From the NCBI GenBank assembly GCA_902767195.1, contig CACXGS010000328.1, positions 1-8,955 of the forward strand: a stretch of 8,955 nt of DNA, in the 5' to 3' direction. The notes beneath the pieces are model-generated. The model was not told the DNA's origin. It did not search any database and saw nothing but the letters and a program-made list of their open reading frames with translations. Positions 1 to 6,437 of the stretch are shown in pieces. Source of the stretch: an uncultured Lachnospiraceae bacterium. Lineage in GTDB: Bacteria; Bacillota_A; Clostridia; Lachnospirales; Lachnospiraceae. Made by a program: the position numbers and the translations under genes. How positions within the stretch are numbered: position 1 is the first letter of the stretch; each line of letters begins with the position of its first letter.

Positions 1-75
1 CGGGGTATGGCTCAGTTTGGTTAGAGCGCACGGCTGGGGGCCGTGAGGTCGCAAGTTCGAATCTTGTTACCCCGA
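1..75 (+). tRNA. tRNA-Pro (anticodon GGG)
   Basis: A full cloverleaf is visible. The acceptor stem CGGGGTA (1-7) pairs with TACCCCG (68-74), followed by discriminator A75. The D stem is GCTC/GAGC. The anticodon stem CACGG/CCGTG encloses the loop CTGGGGG, which gives anticodon GGG for proline. The T arm is GCAAG-TTCGAAT-CTTGT. The C1-G72 acceptor pair is typical of bacterial tRNA-Pro. CCA is not encoded: A75 runs straight into six Ts (76-81), so the 3' end would need CCA-adding enzyme, and the T run may help termination. The gene begins at the first base of the window, so its promoter and any tRNA neighbours lie outside. Confidence 0.96.
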
Positions 76-175
76 TTTTTTCTTTTCATAGGGTGTTTTT
101 CTTTATTTAATATGCATTTCCTTGCATAATATGAATTTTTTCTTTTCTGTTCCTTCATTTACGGCTAATTTATCA

Positions 176-204
176 TTGATTTTCTCAGTAAATACCTGTA
201 TAAT
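176..204 (+). promoter_or_regulatory. sigma-A promoter of the amino acid ABC transporter operon
   Basis: A -35 box TTGATT (176-181) and a perfect -10 box TATAAT (199-204) are separated by exactly 17 bases. Transcription would start near 211, leaving a leader of about 49 bases before the ATG at 260. Just after the predicted start lies an imperfect palindrome ATAATAATTGTTAT (215-228, one mismatched pair), which could be an operator but may be chance in AT-rich DNA. The leader is too short for a T-box or a large riboswitch. A second small inverted repeat, TATGCA/TGCATA (111-128), lies upstream between the tRNA and this promoter; its role is unknown. Confidence 0.75.
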
Positions 205-259
205 TGTTCTCGGAATAATAATTGTTATCTGCTAATAATAATGAAAAGGAGAAATTGTT

Positions 260-1045
260 ATGAAGAAATTTTTAGTACTTGCAATGGCTGTTGTAATGAC
301 AGCGGCCCTTCTGGCAGGATGCGGCTCTTCAGACAAGAAGTCAGAGGGACAGACATCAGCCGGCGGAGTGAAGACGGTTCAGGAAGGTGTTCTTACCATG
401 GCTACTAACGCTTACTTCCCGCCTTATGAATTCTATCAGGGAAGCGAGATCGTAGGTATCGACGCAGAGATCGCCAAAGCCATTGCCGATAAGCTGGGAC
501 TGGAGCTTCAGATCCAGGATATGGAGTTTGACTCTATCATCACTGCAGTTCAGACCGGAAAGGCTGACATGGGACTGGCAGGAATGACCGTTACGGAAGA
601 GCGTCTTAAGAATATTAATTTCTCTGACAGCTACGCAACCGGTATTCAGTCAATCGTCGTAAAAGAGGATTCTGATATTGCATCCGTTGATGACCTGAAG
701 GGCAAGAAGATTGGTGTTCAGTTATCAACTACCGGCGATATCTATGCCTGTGACGATTTCGGTGAGGAGAATGTAGAGAAGTACAATAAAGGAAACGATG
801 CCATTTTAGCACTTTCCCAGGGCAAGGTTGACGCGGTTATCATTGACAATGAGCCGGCCAAGTCTTATGTAGCAGCCACAAAAGGACTGAAGGTTCTCGA
901 TACAGAGTACGTTCAGGAAGAGTATGCTGCATGTATCTCCAAGGATAATGAAGAGCTTCTTAAGGCTGTTAACGAGGCATTAAGTGAATTAAGAGAGGAC
1001 GGAACACTCCAGTCCATCATGGATAAATACATTTCCGCAGAATAG
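260..1045 (+). CDS. Polar amino acid ABC transporter, substrate-binding lipoprotein
   Basis: This is the extracytoplasmic receptor that captures an amino acid and delivers it to the permease encoded next. The 261-residue product starts with a lipoprotein signal peptide: KK, a hydrophobic core, then lipobox LLAGC with the lipidated cysteine at residue 21. A Ser/Gly/Lys-rich linker follows. The rest matches family 3 solute-binding proteins (PBPb fold, HisJ/GlnH/ArtJ type): an N-terminal lobe beginning MATNAYFPPYEF, the hallmark IVGIDAEIAKAIADKLG, the GMTVTEERLKNINFSDSY ligand-lobe segment, then the second lobe with GKKIGVQLSTTGD and VDAVIIDNEPA. Length is normal. The start is supported by AAGGAG about 9 bases upstream and by the signal peptide. 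The ligand (Arg, Gln, His, cystine or another polar amino acid) cannot be told by eye. It is first in a three-gene operon. Confidence 0.95.
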   Translation: MKKFLVLAMAVVMTAALLAGCGSSDKKSEGQTSAGGVKTVQEGVLTMATNAYFPPYEFYQGSEIVGIDAEIAKAIADKLGLELQIQDMEFDSIITAVQTGKADMGLAGMTVTEERLKNINFSDSYATGIQSIVVKEDSDIASVDDLKGKKIGVQLSTTGDIYACDDFGEENVEKYNKGNDAILALSQGKVDAVIIDNEPAKSYVAATKGLKVLDTEYVQEEYAACISKDNEELLKAVNEALSELREDGTLQSIMDKYISAE

Positions 1046-1081
1046 GATATGTAAGAGTACAAGCATTTATACATGTCAGAG

Positions 1082-1109
1082 TCAGGAGGCTGAGTTTTCA
1101 GCCTCCTGA
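1082..1109 (+). promoter_or_regulatory. Intercistronic hairpin between binding-protein and permease genes
   Basis: A perfect 12-bp inverted repeat, TCAGGAGGCTGA / TCAGCCTCCTGA, closes a 4-base loop (GTTT). It sits 37 bases after the binding-protein stop and 42 bases before the permease ATG. No T-run follows (next bases ATATTTAAGG), so it is unlikely to be a full rho-independent terminator. In ABC importer operons such hairpins commonly protect the upstream message from 3' exonucleases or cause partial termination, so the binding protein is made in excess over the membrane parts. That role is inferred here. Confidence 0.7.
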
Positions 1110-1151
1110 ATATTTAAGGGTGCGTGTATTGCCATAAAGGAAGGATATAGA

Positions 1152-1880
1152 ATGCAGGAATTTTTTGCTACTTTGACAGAAAAGTTTTATTTTGATTTTA
1201 TAGTTGATGACAGATGGAAGTTCATCACAGACGGATTAAAGGTGACCATAGAAGTAACCTTGCTGTCACTGGTGATCGGTCTTATTCTGGGAGCTCTCGT
1301 TGCGGTGATACGTACTGCCCACGACCAGCTCCGGGAAGGAGATGGGAAAGGTAATATATTATTAAATATTATCAATACAATCTGCAGGATATACCTTACC
1401 ATCATTCGGGGAACGCCTCAGCTGGTTCAGCTTCTGATCATGTTCTTTATTATAATGAATGCCCCGGGCATCAGTAAAGTTACCGTAGCTGTAGTTACTT
1501 TCGGAATCAATTCGGGAGCCTATGTTGCCGAGATTTTCCGTTCCGGTATCATGTCGGTGGATTCCGGTCAGATGGAGGCCGGAAGGTCTCTGGGATTAAG
1601 CTATCATGATACTATGCTGCAGATTATTATGCCCCAGGCCATGAAGAACTGCCTTCCCGCCCTGGTCAACGAGATGATCACCATGCTCAAAGAGACATCC
1701 ATCTGCGGTTACATCGGTTTAAATGAGCTTACCAGAGGCGGAGATATTATCAGGGGTACAACCTTTGACGCCCTGCTGCCGCTGTTTACTGTAGCCATCA
1801 TTTATCTGGTCATCGTTATGTTCTTTACCTGGGTTATGGGCATTATAGAGAGGAGGATGAGGGAAAGTGATATCCGTTAA
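1152..1880 (+). CDS. Polar amino acid ABC transporter, permease
   Basis: Membrane subunit of the importer, 242 residues, of the HisM/GlnP family (His/Glu/Gln/Arg/opine permease type). Hydrophobic segments can be seen at about residues 31-54, 88-103, 109-126 and 206-231. RGTPQ (86-90) is the conserved family motif after the first cytoplasmic loop. The EAA loop that docks on the ATPase is at about 142-163 (EAGRSLGLS...IMPQA). Length is normal for the family. The loop at about 56-75 ([11 protein letters not shown]) is polar and a little longer than in many relatives. ATG 1152 follows AAGGAAGG by 7 bases. The gene end overlaps the ATPase gene by 14 bases, which suggests translational coupling and fixed stoichiometry. 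Confidence 0.95.
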   Translation: MQEFFATLTEKFYFDFIVDDRWKFITDGLKVTIEVTLLSLVIGLILGALVAVIRTAHDQLREGDGKGNILLNIINTICRIYLTIIRGTPQLVQLLIMFFIIMNAPGISKVTVAVVTFGINSGAYVAEIFRSGIMSVDSGQMEAGRSLGLSYHDTMLQIIMPQAMKNCLPALVNEMITMLKETSICGYIGLNELTRGGDIIRGTTFDALLPLFTVAIIYLVIVMFFTWVMGIIERRMRESDIR

Positions 1881-2589
1881 TCATCTGTATAAATCATTTG
1901 GAAAACATGAAGTATTGAAAGATATTACCGAACACATCCACCCAGGAGAGAAGATCGTTATCATCGGACCCTCCGGTTCCGGTAAATCCACTTTCCTCCG
2001 CTGTCTGAATCTTCTGGAACGTCCTACATCCGGTCAGATTATATTTGACGGGACCGACATCACGGACCCCAAGGTAGATATCAATAAAGTAAGACAGCAT
2101 ATGGGCATGGTGTTCCAGCACTTCAATCTCTTTCCCCATAAGACTGTTATGGAGAATATCACCCTTGCGCCGGTACGGTTGAAACTGATGAAACAGGAGG
2201 AGGCTAATGAAGAAGCCCTCCGTCTGCTTAACCTGGTAGGTCTTTCCGACAAGGCAGATTCCTATCCCATCCAGCTTTCCGGCGGCCAGAAACAGAGGAT
2301 CGCCATTGTCCGGTCTATGGCTATGAAGCCCAAGGTCATGCTCTTTGACGAGCCCACCAGCGCCCTGGATCCGGAGATGGTCGGTGAAGTTCTGGAAGTA
2401 ATGAAGGAACTGGCCGAGGAAGGTATGACCATGGCAGTTGTAACCCATGAGATGGGATTCGCCAGAGAGGTGGGAACCAGACTCTTCTTCATGGATGAGG
2501 GAGTAATCCTGGAGCAGGGGCTTCCCAAAGACGTGTTTGACAATCCCAGGGAACAGCGTACCCAGGAATTCTTATCAAAAGTATTATAA
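1867..2589 (+). CDS. Polar amino acid ABC transporter, ATP-binding protein (GlnQ type)
   Basis: Cytoplasmic ATPase that drives the importer, 240 residues. All nucleotide-binding motifs are intact: Walker [10 protein letters not shown] (34-42), Q-loop Gln84 in [13 protein letters not shown] signature LSGGQ (137-141), Walker B VMLFDE with catalytic Glu162, the D-loop SALD, and the switch His194 in VVTHEMGFA. The sequence pattern ([25 protein letters not shown] at the end) is typical of the amino acid-specific GlnQ/HisP/ArtP group. The start codon is GTG at 1867, inside the permease gene and 10 bases after AGGAGG (1851-1856). The N-terminus [12 protein letters not shown] fits the family, so this start is well supported. 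A strong terminator follows 12 bases after the stop. Confidence 0.96.
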   Translation: MISVNHLYKSFGKHEVLKDITEHIHPGEKIVIIGPSGSGKSTFLRCLNLLERPTSGQIIFDGTDITDPKVDINKVRQHMGMVFQHFNLFPHKTVMENITLAPVRLKLMKQEEANEEALRLLNLVGLSDKADSYPIQLSGGQKQRIAIVRSMAMKPKVMLFDEPTSALDPEMVGEVLEVMKELAEEGMTMAVVTHEMGFAREVGTRLFFMDEGVILEQGLPKDVFDNPREQRTQEFLSKVL

Positions 2590-2601
2590 TAGTAAGACAG
2601 G

Positions 2602-2640
2602 CTGCTGTGATGCGAATGATCGTATTACAGCAGTTTTTTT
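2602..2640 (+). terminator. Rho-independent terminator of the ABC transporter operon
   Basis: A 13-bp stem (2602-2614 with 2621-2633, including two G-T pairs) with a 6-base loop AATGAT is followed directly by seven Ts (2634-2640). It sits just after the ATPase stop codon and ends the importer operon. Confidence 0.93.
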
Positions 2641-2853
2641 ATTACCGTAATTTGCATCATTTGAGACAGTTGTATTAATTGTTTTAGATATTATCTTTGT
2701 ATTTATAAAATGCGGACAAAAACAAGAATAGTCAGAAAATAAGCTCTTGGACACGATATTTACAAATGTAAAAATAAAAAGGAATTAACGAGATAAAATA
2801 ATGATTTTATGCCAATTATACTGCAAAAAGTAAAAATAAATTGAAAAAAAGTA
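2641..2853 (+). other. Gene-free AT-rich region upstream of the sugar operon
   Basis: No convincing coding sequence or RNA is seen here. Three small repeats stand out: TTTACA-AA-TGTAAA (2759-2772), ATAAAAT-AATG-ATTTTAT (2793-2810), and a direct repeat GTAAAAATAAA at 2768-2778 and 2830-2840, 62 bases apart (close to six helical turns). The second direct copy lies 13 bases before the -35 box. These are candidate binding sites for the SorC regulator encoded just downstream, but the region is low in complexity and the repeats could be chance. No clear CcpA cre site was found. Confidence 0.35.
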
Positions 2854-2882
2854 TTGACAATGATGCCCCTGATAGTTATAAT
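2854..2882 (+). promoter_or_regulatory. Perfect consensus sigma-A promoter of the sugar-phosphate operon
   Basis: TTGACA (2854-2859) and TATAAT (2877-2882) are both exact matches to consensus, with the ideal 17-base spacer. Transcription would start near 2889, giving a leader of only about 20 bases before the ATG at 2910. A perfect promoter would be very active by default, so a repressor is expected; the first gene of the operon encodes a SorC-type regulator. Confidence 0.88.
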
Positions 2883-2909
2883 AATAATCAGAAAAAGGGG
2901 GGTGGGAGA

Positions 2910-3884
2910 ATGAAAAAGATTGTTAATGATGTTCGATTGATGATTAAAGTCTGTGACATGTATTACAATCAGAACCTGAATCAGCAGAAGATCGCTTCAG
3001 CTCTTGCAATCTCCCGGCCTACTGTTTCCAGACTTCTGTCCTCTGCCAGGGAGGAAGGGATCGTGAAGATCAGCATTTCAAACCTGGAGGAGATCCGTTA
3101 CTGGGAGCTGGAGCGCCAGCTGGAAGACCGGTACGGACTCAGGGAGGTACTGATCGCCGATTCACCGGAGAATGAATCAGAGGAGTTTGACCTTCTTGGC
3201 AGTCTGGCTGCCCACTATGTGGTCTTTAAGATCAAGGCGGGCAATATTGTCGGAGTTTCGATGGGAAGAACACTCCGCCGTATGATCGATCATATCGATC
3301 ATCCCGATGTGGCAGATGTCACAGTGGTTTCCATGATCGGGGGACTGGGGGACCTGAGAACGGAACTCCATTCCAACAGCATTGCGGAATCTCTGGCCAG
3401 GGTATATGACGGGACCTTTATTCCCCTCCACGCACCTGCCAGAGTGTCTACCAGGAAGATGAGAGATGATCTGATGAAAGAAGGGAGCCTTTCCAGAGCT
3501 GTTCAGTATATTAAGCATATTGATGTGGCTCTCCTGGGAATCGGTTATCCCAATGAATATTCTTCCATCGCGGCAACCGGATACTTCGAAGAGGAAGACG
3601 TCGAACGGCTCAAGGCCAAAGGGGTAGCCGGAGACATTTGCATGCAGTTCTATGATATTAACGGAAGCACCGCTCCTTTCCGCACGGAGAACAATGTGGT
3701 TGGGGCAGATATAAGGACTCTTCACCGTATTCCGCTGCGTGTCGGAATTGCCGGGGGAGAGGAGAAGTTCCCGTCAATCTGCGGGGCTGTCCGTGGCAAG
3801 TACATCAATGTTCTGATTACGGACATCACCTGTGCAAGGATGCTTGCCGGACAGGAGCCCGATTCCGCAGTATTAACCATGTAA
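2910..3884 (+). CDS. SorC/DeoR-family sugar-binding transcriptional regulator
   Basis: Predicted regulator of the operon it heads, 324 residues. The N-terminal helix-turn-helix is at about residues 24-43 (NQQKIASALAISRPTVSRLL), followed by AREEGIVKISI, the standard SorC N-terminal pattern. The rest is the SorC sugar-phosphate-binding domain (VGVSMGRTLRRMI, VVSMIGGLGD, DVALLGIGYP, IAGGEEKFPSICGAVRGKYINVLITD). An in-frame TTG at 2841 would add 23 residues, but that extension contains the -35 and -10 boxes and would not be transcribed from this promoter. ATG 2910 has a strong GGGGGGTG ribosome site about 6 bases upstream, so it was chosen. Family members usually sense a phosphorylated sugar; the effector is probably an intermediate of this pathway. 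The gap to the next gene is 43 bases, so it likely controls its own synthesis. Confidence 0.93.
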   Translation: MKKIVNDVRLMIKVCDMYYNQNLNQQKIASALAISRPTVSRLLSSAREEGIVKISISNLEEIRYWELERQLEDRYGLREVLIADSPENESEEFDLLGSLAAHYVVFKIKAGNIVGVSMGRTLRRMIDHIDHPDVADVTVVSMIGGLGDLRTELHSNSIAESLARVYDGTFIPLHAPARVSTRKMRDDLMKEGSLSRAVQYIKHIDVALLGIGYPNEYSSIAATGYFEEEDVERLKAKGVAGDICMQFYDINGSTAPFRTENNVVGADIRTLHRIPLRVGIAGGEEKFPSICGAVRGKYINVLITDITCARMLAGQEPDSAVLTM

Positions 3885-3927
3885 CATAATAACACCATAT
3901 ATATTTTTTAAGGGGGTACACCTAGAT

Positions 3928-5109
3928 ATGAATGAGATTTTGAACCTGACTATCAACGAGATGCCGCAAACCGAATTTGACTGCTCCTGCGGTCGCCATC
4001 ACAACTTCAGTGTCCATGAGATGTCGATTCGTAAGGGAGCGATCGAAGACCTGCCGAAGATGGCAGAACCCTTTAAGGACGGTAAGATTCTGGTAGTATT
4101 TGATAACAATACCTACAAGGTTGCCGGAAAGAAGGCTGTAGAACTCCTCAAGGATAACGGCTTTAATGTCAAGGAATTACTGTTTGATACCGGTGATGAT
4201 ATTCTGATCCCGGATGAGGCGACACTTGGCCGGATCGTCCAGGAGCAGGATCTGGATACATCCCTCATGGTTGCAGTTGGTTCCGGTGTTATCAATGATT
4301 CCGTGAAGTTTGTAACTTCCCGTACCGGACTTCCCTACATCATCGTGGCCACTGCGCCTTCCATGGACGGATACGTGGCAGACGGAGCACCCATCTTTTC
4401 CCAGGGACATAAGTACTCACCCGTTGCTCATCTTACCTATGGTCTTGTCGGTGACACAGATATCCTGAAGACAGCACCGGATGATCTGATCCAGGCAGGC
4501 TTCGGCGACATGGTAGGTAAGATCACGGCGATTGCCGACTGGGATCTTTCTGTGAAGGCGAACAACGACTATCGTTGTGACACCTGTGTGGAACTGACTA
4601 ACCGGGCTATGAAGCTCACTTTTGATTCCTGCGACAAGCTTCCCGAAAGAGATCCGGAAGCTCTGGGTAATCTTCTGGAAGGTTTGACCCTGACCGGTGT
4701 TGCCATGGCTCTGGTGAATATTTCCCGTCCGGCATCCGGAGGAGAGCATATGCTGTCCCATTTCTGGGAGATGGATTATGTTGAGCGTGGACTGAACCCC
4801 AACCATCATGGCATTCAGGTCGGTGTTGCCACACCGGTGCTGGCCAGATTCTTTGAGGAGCTTAAAGATGAGCTTCCCGAAGGCGTTATGGATCTGTGTC
4901 CTCCTCATGAGGAGATTGAAGCGCTGCTCAAGAGAGGCGGAGCTCCTTACAGACCGCAGCAGATCAACATCAGCAGAGAGCTTTTCCTTCAGAGTCTGCT
5001 GGAAGGCTATAAGGTACGTCCCCGCTATTCCATCATGCAGTTCGCGAAAGATAAGGGAAGACTCGAAGAGATCGCACACAAGATTACACGAGATATCTAC
5101 GGAGAATAA
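3928..5109 (+). CDS. AraM-family sn-glycerol-1-phosphate dehydrogenase-like protein
   Basis: A 393-residue NAD(P)-dependent, metal-dependent dehydrogenase of the glycerol-1-phosphate dehydrogenase group of iron-containing alcohol dehydrogenases (related to Bacillus AraM and archaeal EgsA). Visible features are the dinucleotide site GSGVINDSVK (118-127), the TAPSMDGYVADGAP stretch (142-155), and three likely metal ligands: Asp194 in GFGDMVGK, His274 in SGGEHMLSHFWE and His294 in NHHGIQVGV. The N-terminus has a Cys19-x-Cys21-x2-His24 cluster (CSCGRHH) that could bind metal; this is only a suggestion. ATG 3928 follows AGGGGGT by 10 bases. Bacillus AraM reduces dihydroxyacetone phosphate to glycerol 1-phosphate, but here the gene sits with a phosphatase, isomerase, transaldolase and transketolase, so a polyol phosphate such as a tetritol or pentitol phosphate is an equally good substrate guess. 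Family assignment is firm; substrate is open. Confidence 0.9.
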   Translation: MNEILNLTINEMPQTEFDCSCGRHHNFSVHEMSIRKGAIEDLPKMAEPFKDGKILVVFDNNTYKVAGKKAVELLKDNGFNVKELLFDTGDDILIPDEATLGRIVQEQDLDTSLMVAVGSGVINDSVKFVTSRTGLPYIIVATAPSMDGYVADGAPIFSQGHKYSPVAHLTYGLVGDTDILKTAPDDLIQAGFGDMVGKITAIADWDLSVKANNDYRCDTCVELTNRAMKLTFDSCDKLPERDPEALGNLLEGLTLTGVAMALVNISRPASGGEHMLSHFWEMDYVERGLNPNHHGIQVGVATPVLARFFEELKDELPEGVMDLCPPHEEIEALLKRGGAPYRPQQINISRELFLQSLLEGYKVRPRYSIMQFAKDKGRLEEIAHKITRDIYGE

Positions 5110-5120
5110 GGAGAGAAGAT

Positions 5121-5915
5121 ATGTTAAAGAAAGAAGAAGCTTTGAATGGCGTGAAACTGTTTGTTCTGGATATGGACGGTACTGTATATATCAGTGATTC
5201 TCTGATCGAAGGATCCCTGGACTTCATCCGTGAGGTAGAGGCAGATCCGGAGAGAGATTATATCTTCTTTACCAATAATGCTTCCAGAGTTCCTTCAGTT
5301 TACGTGGAGAAGCTTCATAAGCTGGGTCTTGACGTGGACGAGAGCAAGGTCGTTACGGCCGGGGACGTCTGTGCGGAGTTCCTCAAGGTGAATTATCCGG
5401 GAGCACGGATTTTCCTGAACGGTACCCCTCTTCTGGAGGAGAACTGGAAAGCAAAGGGACTGAACCTGGTGGAAGAGGATCCGGATGTCTGCGTGCAGAG
5501 CTTTGATACAACATTAACCTATCATAAGCTGGACAGGATCTGTCATTATATCAGGAACGGCGTTCCCTTTATCGCCACCCACATGGATACCAACTGTCCG
5601 ACAGACTATGGTTTTATGCCGGACTGCGGCGCTATGTGCAGTCTGATTACCGATTCCACCGGCGTTAAGCCCAGATTCCTCGGCAAGCCCTGGAAAGAGA
5701 CAGTTGATATGATTACTGAGATTACGGGCTATAAGCCGGAGGAGATGGCCTTTGTAGGTGACCGCCTCTATACTGATGTCCGGACCGGCGTTGACAACGG
5801 CTGCAGAGGTTTTCTGGTACTTACCGGAGAGGCAGATATGCAGACAGTAGCGGAATCCGATGTAGAGCCGACCTGCATCTATGATTCCCTGAACGAGATG
5901 AGAAAATATTTATAA
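5121..5915 (+). CDS. HAD-IIA family sugar phosphatase (NagD/AraL type)
   Basis: Cytoplasmic phosphatase of 264 residues with a C2-type cap. All four HAD motifs are present: motif I DMDGT with nucleophile Asp17 and acid/base Asp19, motif II Thr51 in FFTNNASR, motif III Lys189 in LGKPWKET, and motif IV GDRLYTD with Asp214 and Asp219. The cap lies about between residues 75 and 185 and contains ATHMDTNCP and the DCGAM segment. The ribosome site TAAGGAG overlaps the stop of the upstream gene and the gap is 11 bases, so the two are tightly coupled. Bacillus subtilis araL and araM are also neighbours, in the arabinose operon; AraL is a broad sugar phosphatase. Possible jobs here are removing toxic or dead-end sugar phosphates, or an actual pathway step. 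Specificity cannot be read from the sequence. Confidence 0.9.
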   Translation: MLKKEEALNGVKLFVLDMDGTVYISDSLIEGSLDFIREVEADPERDYIFFTNNASRVPSVYVEKLHKLGLDVDESKVVTAGDVCAEFLKVNYPGARIFLNGTPLLEENWKAKGLNLVEEDPDVCVQSFDTTLTYHKLDRICHYIRNGVPFIATHMDTNCPTDYGFMPDCGAMCSLITDSTGVKPRFLGKPWKETVDMITEITGYKPEEMAFVGDRLYTDVRTGVDNGCRGFLVLTGEADMQTVAESDVEPTCIYDSLNEMRKYL

Positions 5916-5961
5916 ATCATACATTAGTTTCAATATTTCATAGCAAAGGAAGGAGAATATT

Positions 5962-6330
5962 ATGAAGATCGTATTCGGATGTGACCCCAACGCAACAGAA
6001 TTTAAACTGCACCTGATGGATTATGTAAAGGAACTCGGACATGAAGTAGAGGATTTCGGCAGTGATGACCCCATCTACGCCAATGTTGCCATTAAATGTG
6101 CCGAGGCAGTGGCAGCCGGTCAGTTTGACCGTGCCATCGTCGTATGTGGAACCGGTATCGGCGTTTCCATCGCTGCCAACAAGGTTAAGGGAGCTTACGC
6201 AGCATGTATCCATGATGTATATCAGGCACAGAGAGCAGCTCTCTCCAACAATGCCAATGTGATCACCATGGGATCCCAGGTAATCGGACTTAAGCTTGCC
6301 GAGTGCATGGTTAAAGAATACCTGTCATGA
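5962..6330 (+). CDS. RpiB/LacAB-family sugar-phosphate isomerase, ends early at in-frame TGA
   Basis: Aldose-ketose phosphate isomerase related to ribose-5-phosphate isomerase B. The core is clear: a Rossmann-like start MKIVFGCD, the active-site loop VVCGTGIGVSIAANK with the catalytic-type Cys62, His84-Asp85 in CIHDVYQAQRA, and NNANVITMGSQVIG. Two things are odd. First, the usual Asp-His pair near residue 8-9 is Asp8-Pro9-Asn10, so the substrate may differ from ribose 5-phosphate; divergent relatives act on tetrulose phosphates. Second, the protein is only 122 residues, against roughly 140-150 for the family: TGA at 6328-6330 interrupts a frame that continues to 6396 (see next entry). ATG 5962 follows AGGAG by 6 bases. 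The upstream gap is 46 bases. If truncated, it would lack the C-terminal segment that in RpiB helps bind the substrate phosphate of a neighbouring subunit. Confidence 0.85.
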   Translation: MKIVFGCDPNATEFKLHLMDYVKELGHEVEDFGSDDPIYANVAIKCAEAVAAGQFDRAIVVCGTGIGVSIAANKVKGAYAACIHDVYQAQRAALSNNANVITMGSQVIGLKLAECMVKEYLS

Positions 6331-6396
6331 CCATATGATCCCAACAGCAGATCCAAAGATAAAGTACAGCGGATCGTTGATTTCGAGAACGAATAG
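6331..6396 (+). pseudogene. Detached C-terminal coding segment of the RpiB-like gene
   Basis: In the same frame as the isomerase gene, directly after its TGA, 21 codons encode PYDPNSRSKDKV then QRIVDFENE before a TAG at 6394-6396. This closely resembles the tail of divergent RpiB-type isomerases (a DPxS.S..KV pattern followed by an acidic helix end). With it the protein would be 144 residues, a normal family length. The gap to the transaldolase gene would shrink from 107 to 41 bases, in line with the other gaps in this operon. There is no in-frame start codon or ribosome site of its own. It is therefore either the remnant of a recent nonsense change, a sequence error, or a readthrough extension. 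The sense of the similarity is recalled family knowledge, not a search. Confidence 0.75.
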
Positions 6397-6437
6397 ACAA
6401 CAGTATCATATATTTGCACATTTTTTAGGAGGGTAAT

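Noticed and set aside
76..259. T-box or riboswitch ahead of the amino acid transporter
   Set aside because: The predicted leader from the promoter is only about 49 bases, with no specifier loop, antiterminator or terminator hairpin visible.
1082..1120. Full rho-independent terminator after the binding-protein gene
   Set aside because: The stem is strong but no T-run follows, and the permease and ATPase genes downstream clearly belong with the binding protein and have no promoter of their own that I can see.
2841..2909. N-terminal extension of the SorC regulator from a TTG start
   Set aside because: It contains both promoter boxes, has no ribosome site, and adds a low-complexity sequence unlike the family. 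The ATG at 2910 has a strong ribosome site.
4808..5197. A 129-codon + strand frame overlapping the dehydrogenase and phosphatase genes
   Set aside because: It is out of frame with two well-supported genes, rich in Arg and Ser as expected of a frame-shifted shadow, and has no recognisable domain.
6328..6377. Selenocysteine insertion at the TGA in the RpiB-like gene
   Set aside because: The only downstream pairing seen (6335-6341 with 6371-6377) has a 29-base loop and does not look like a bacterial SECIS hairpin, and no selenocysteine is known at this place in RpiB proteins.
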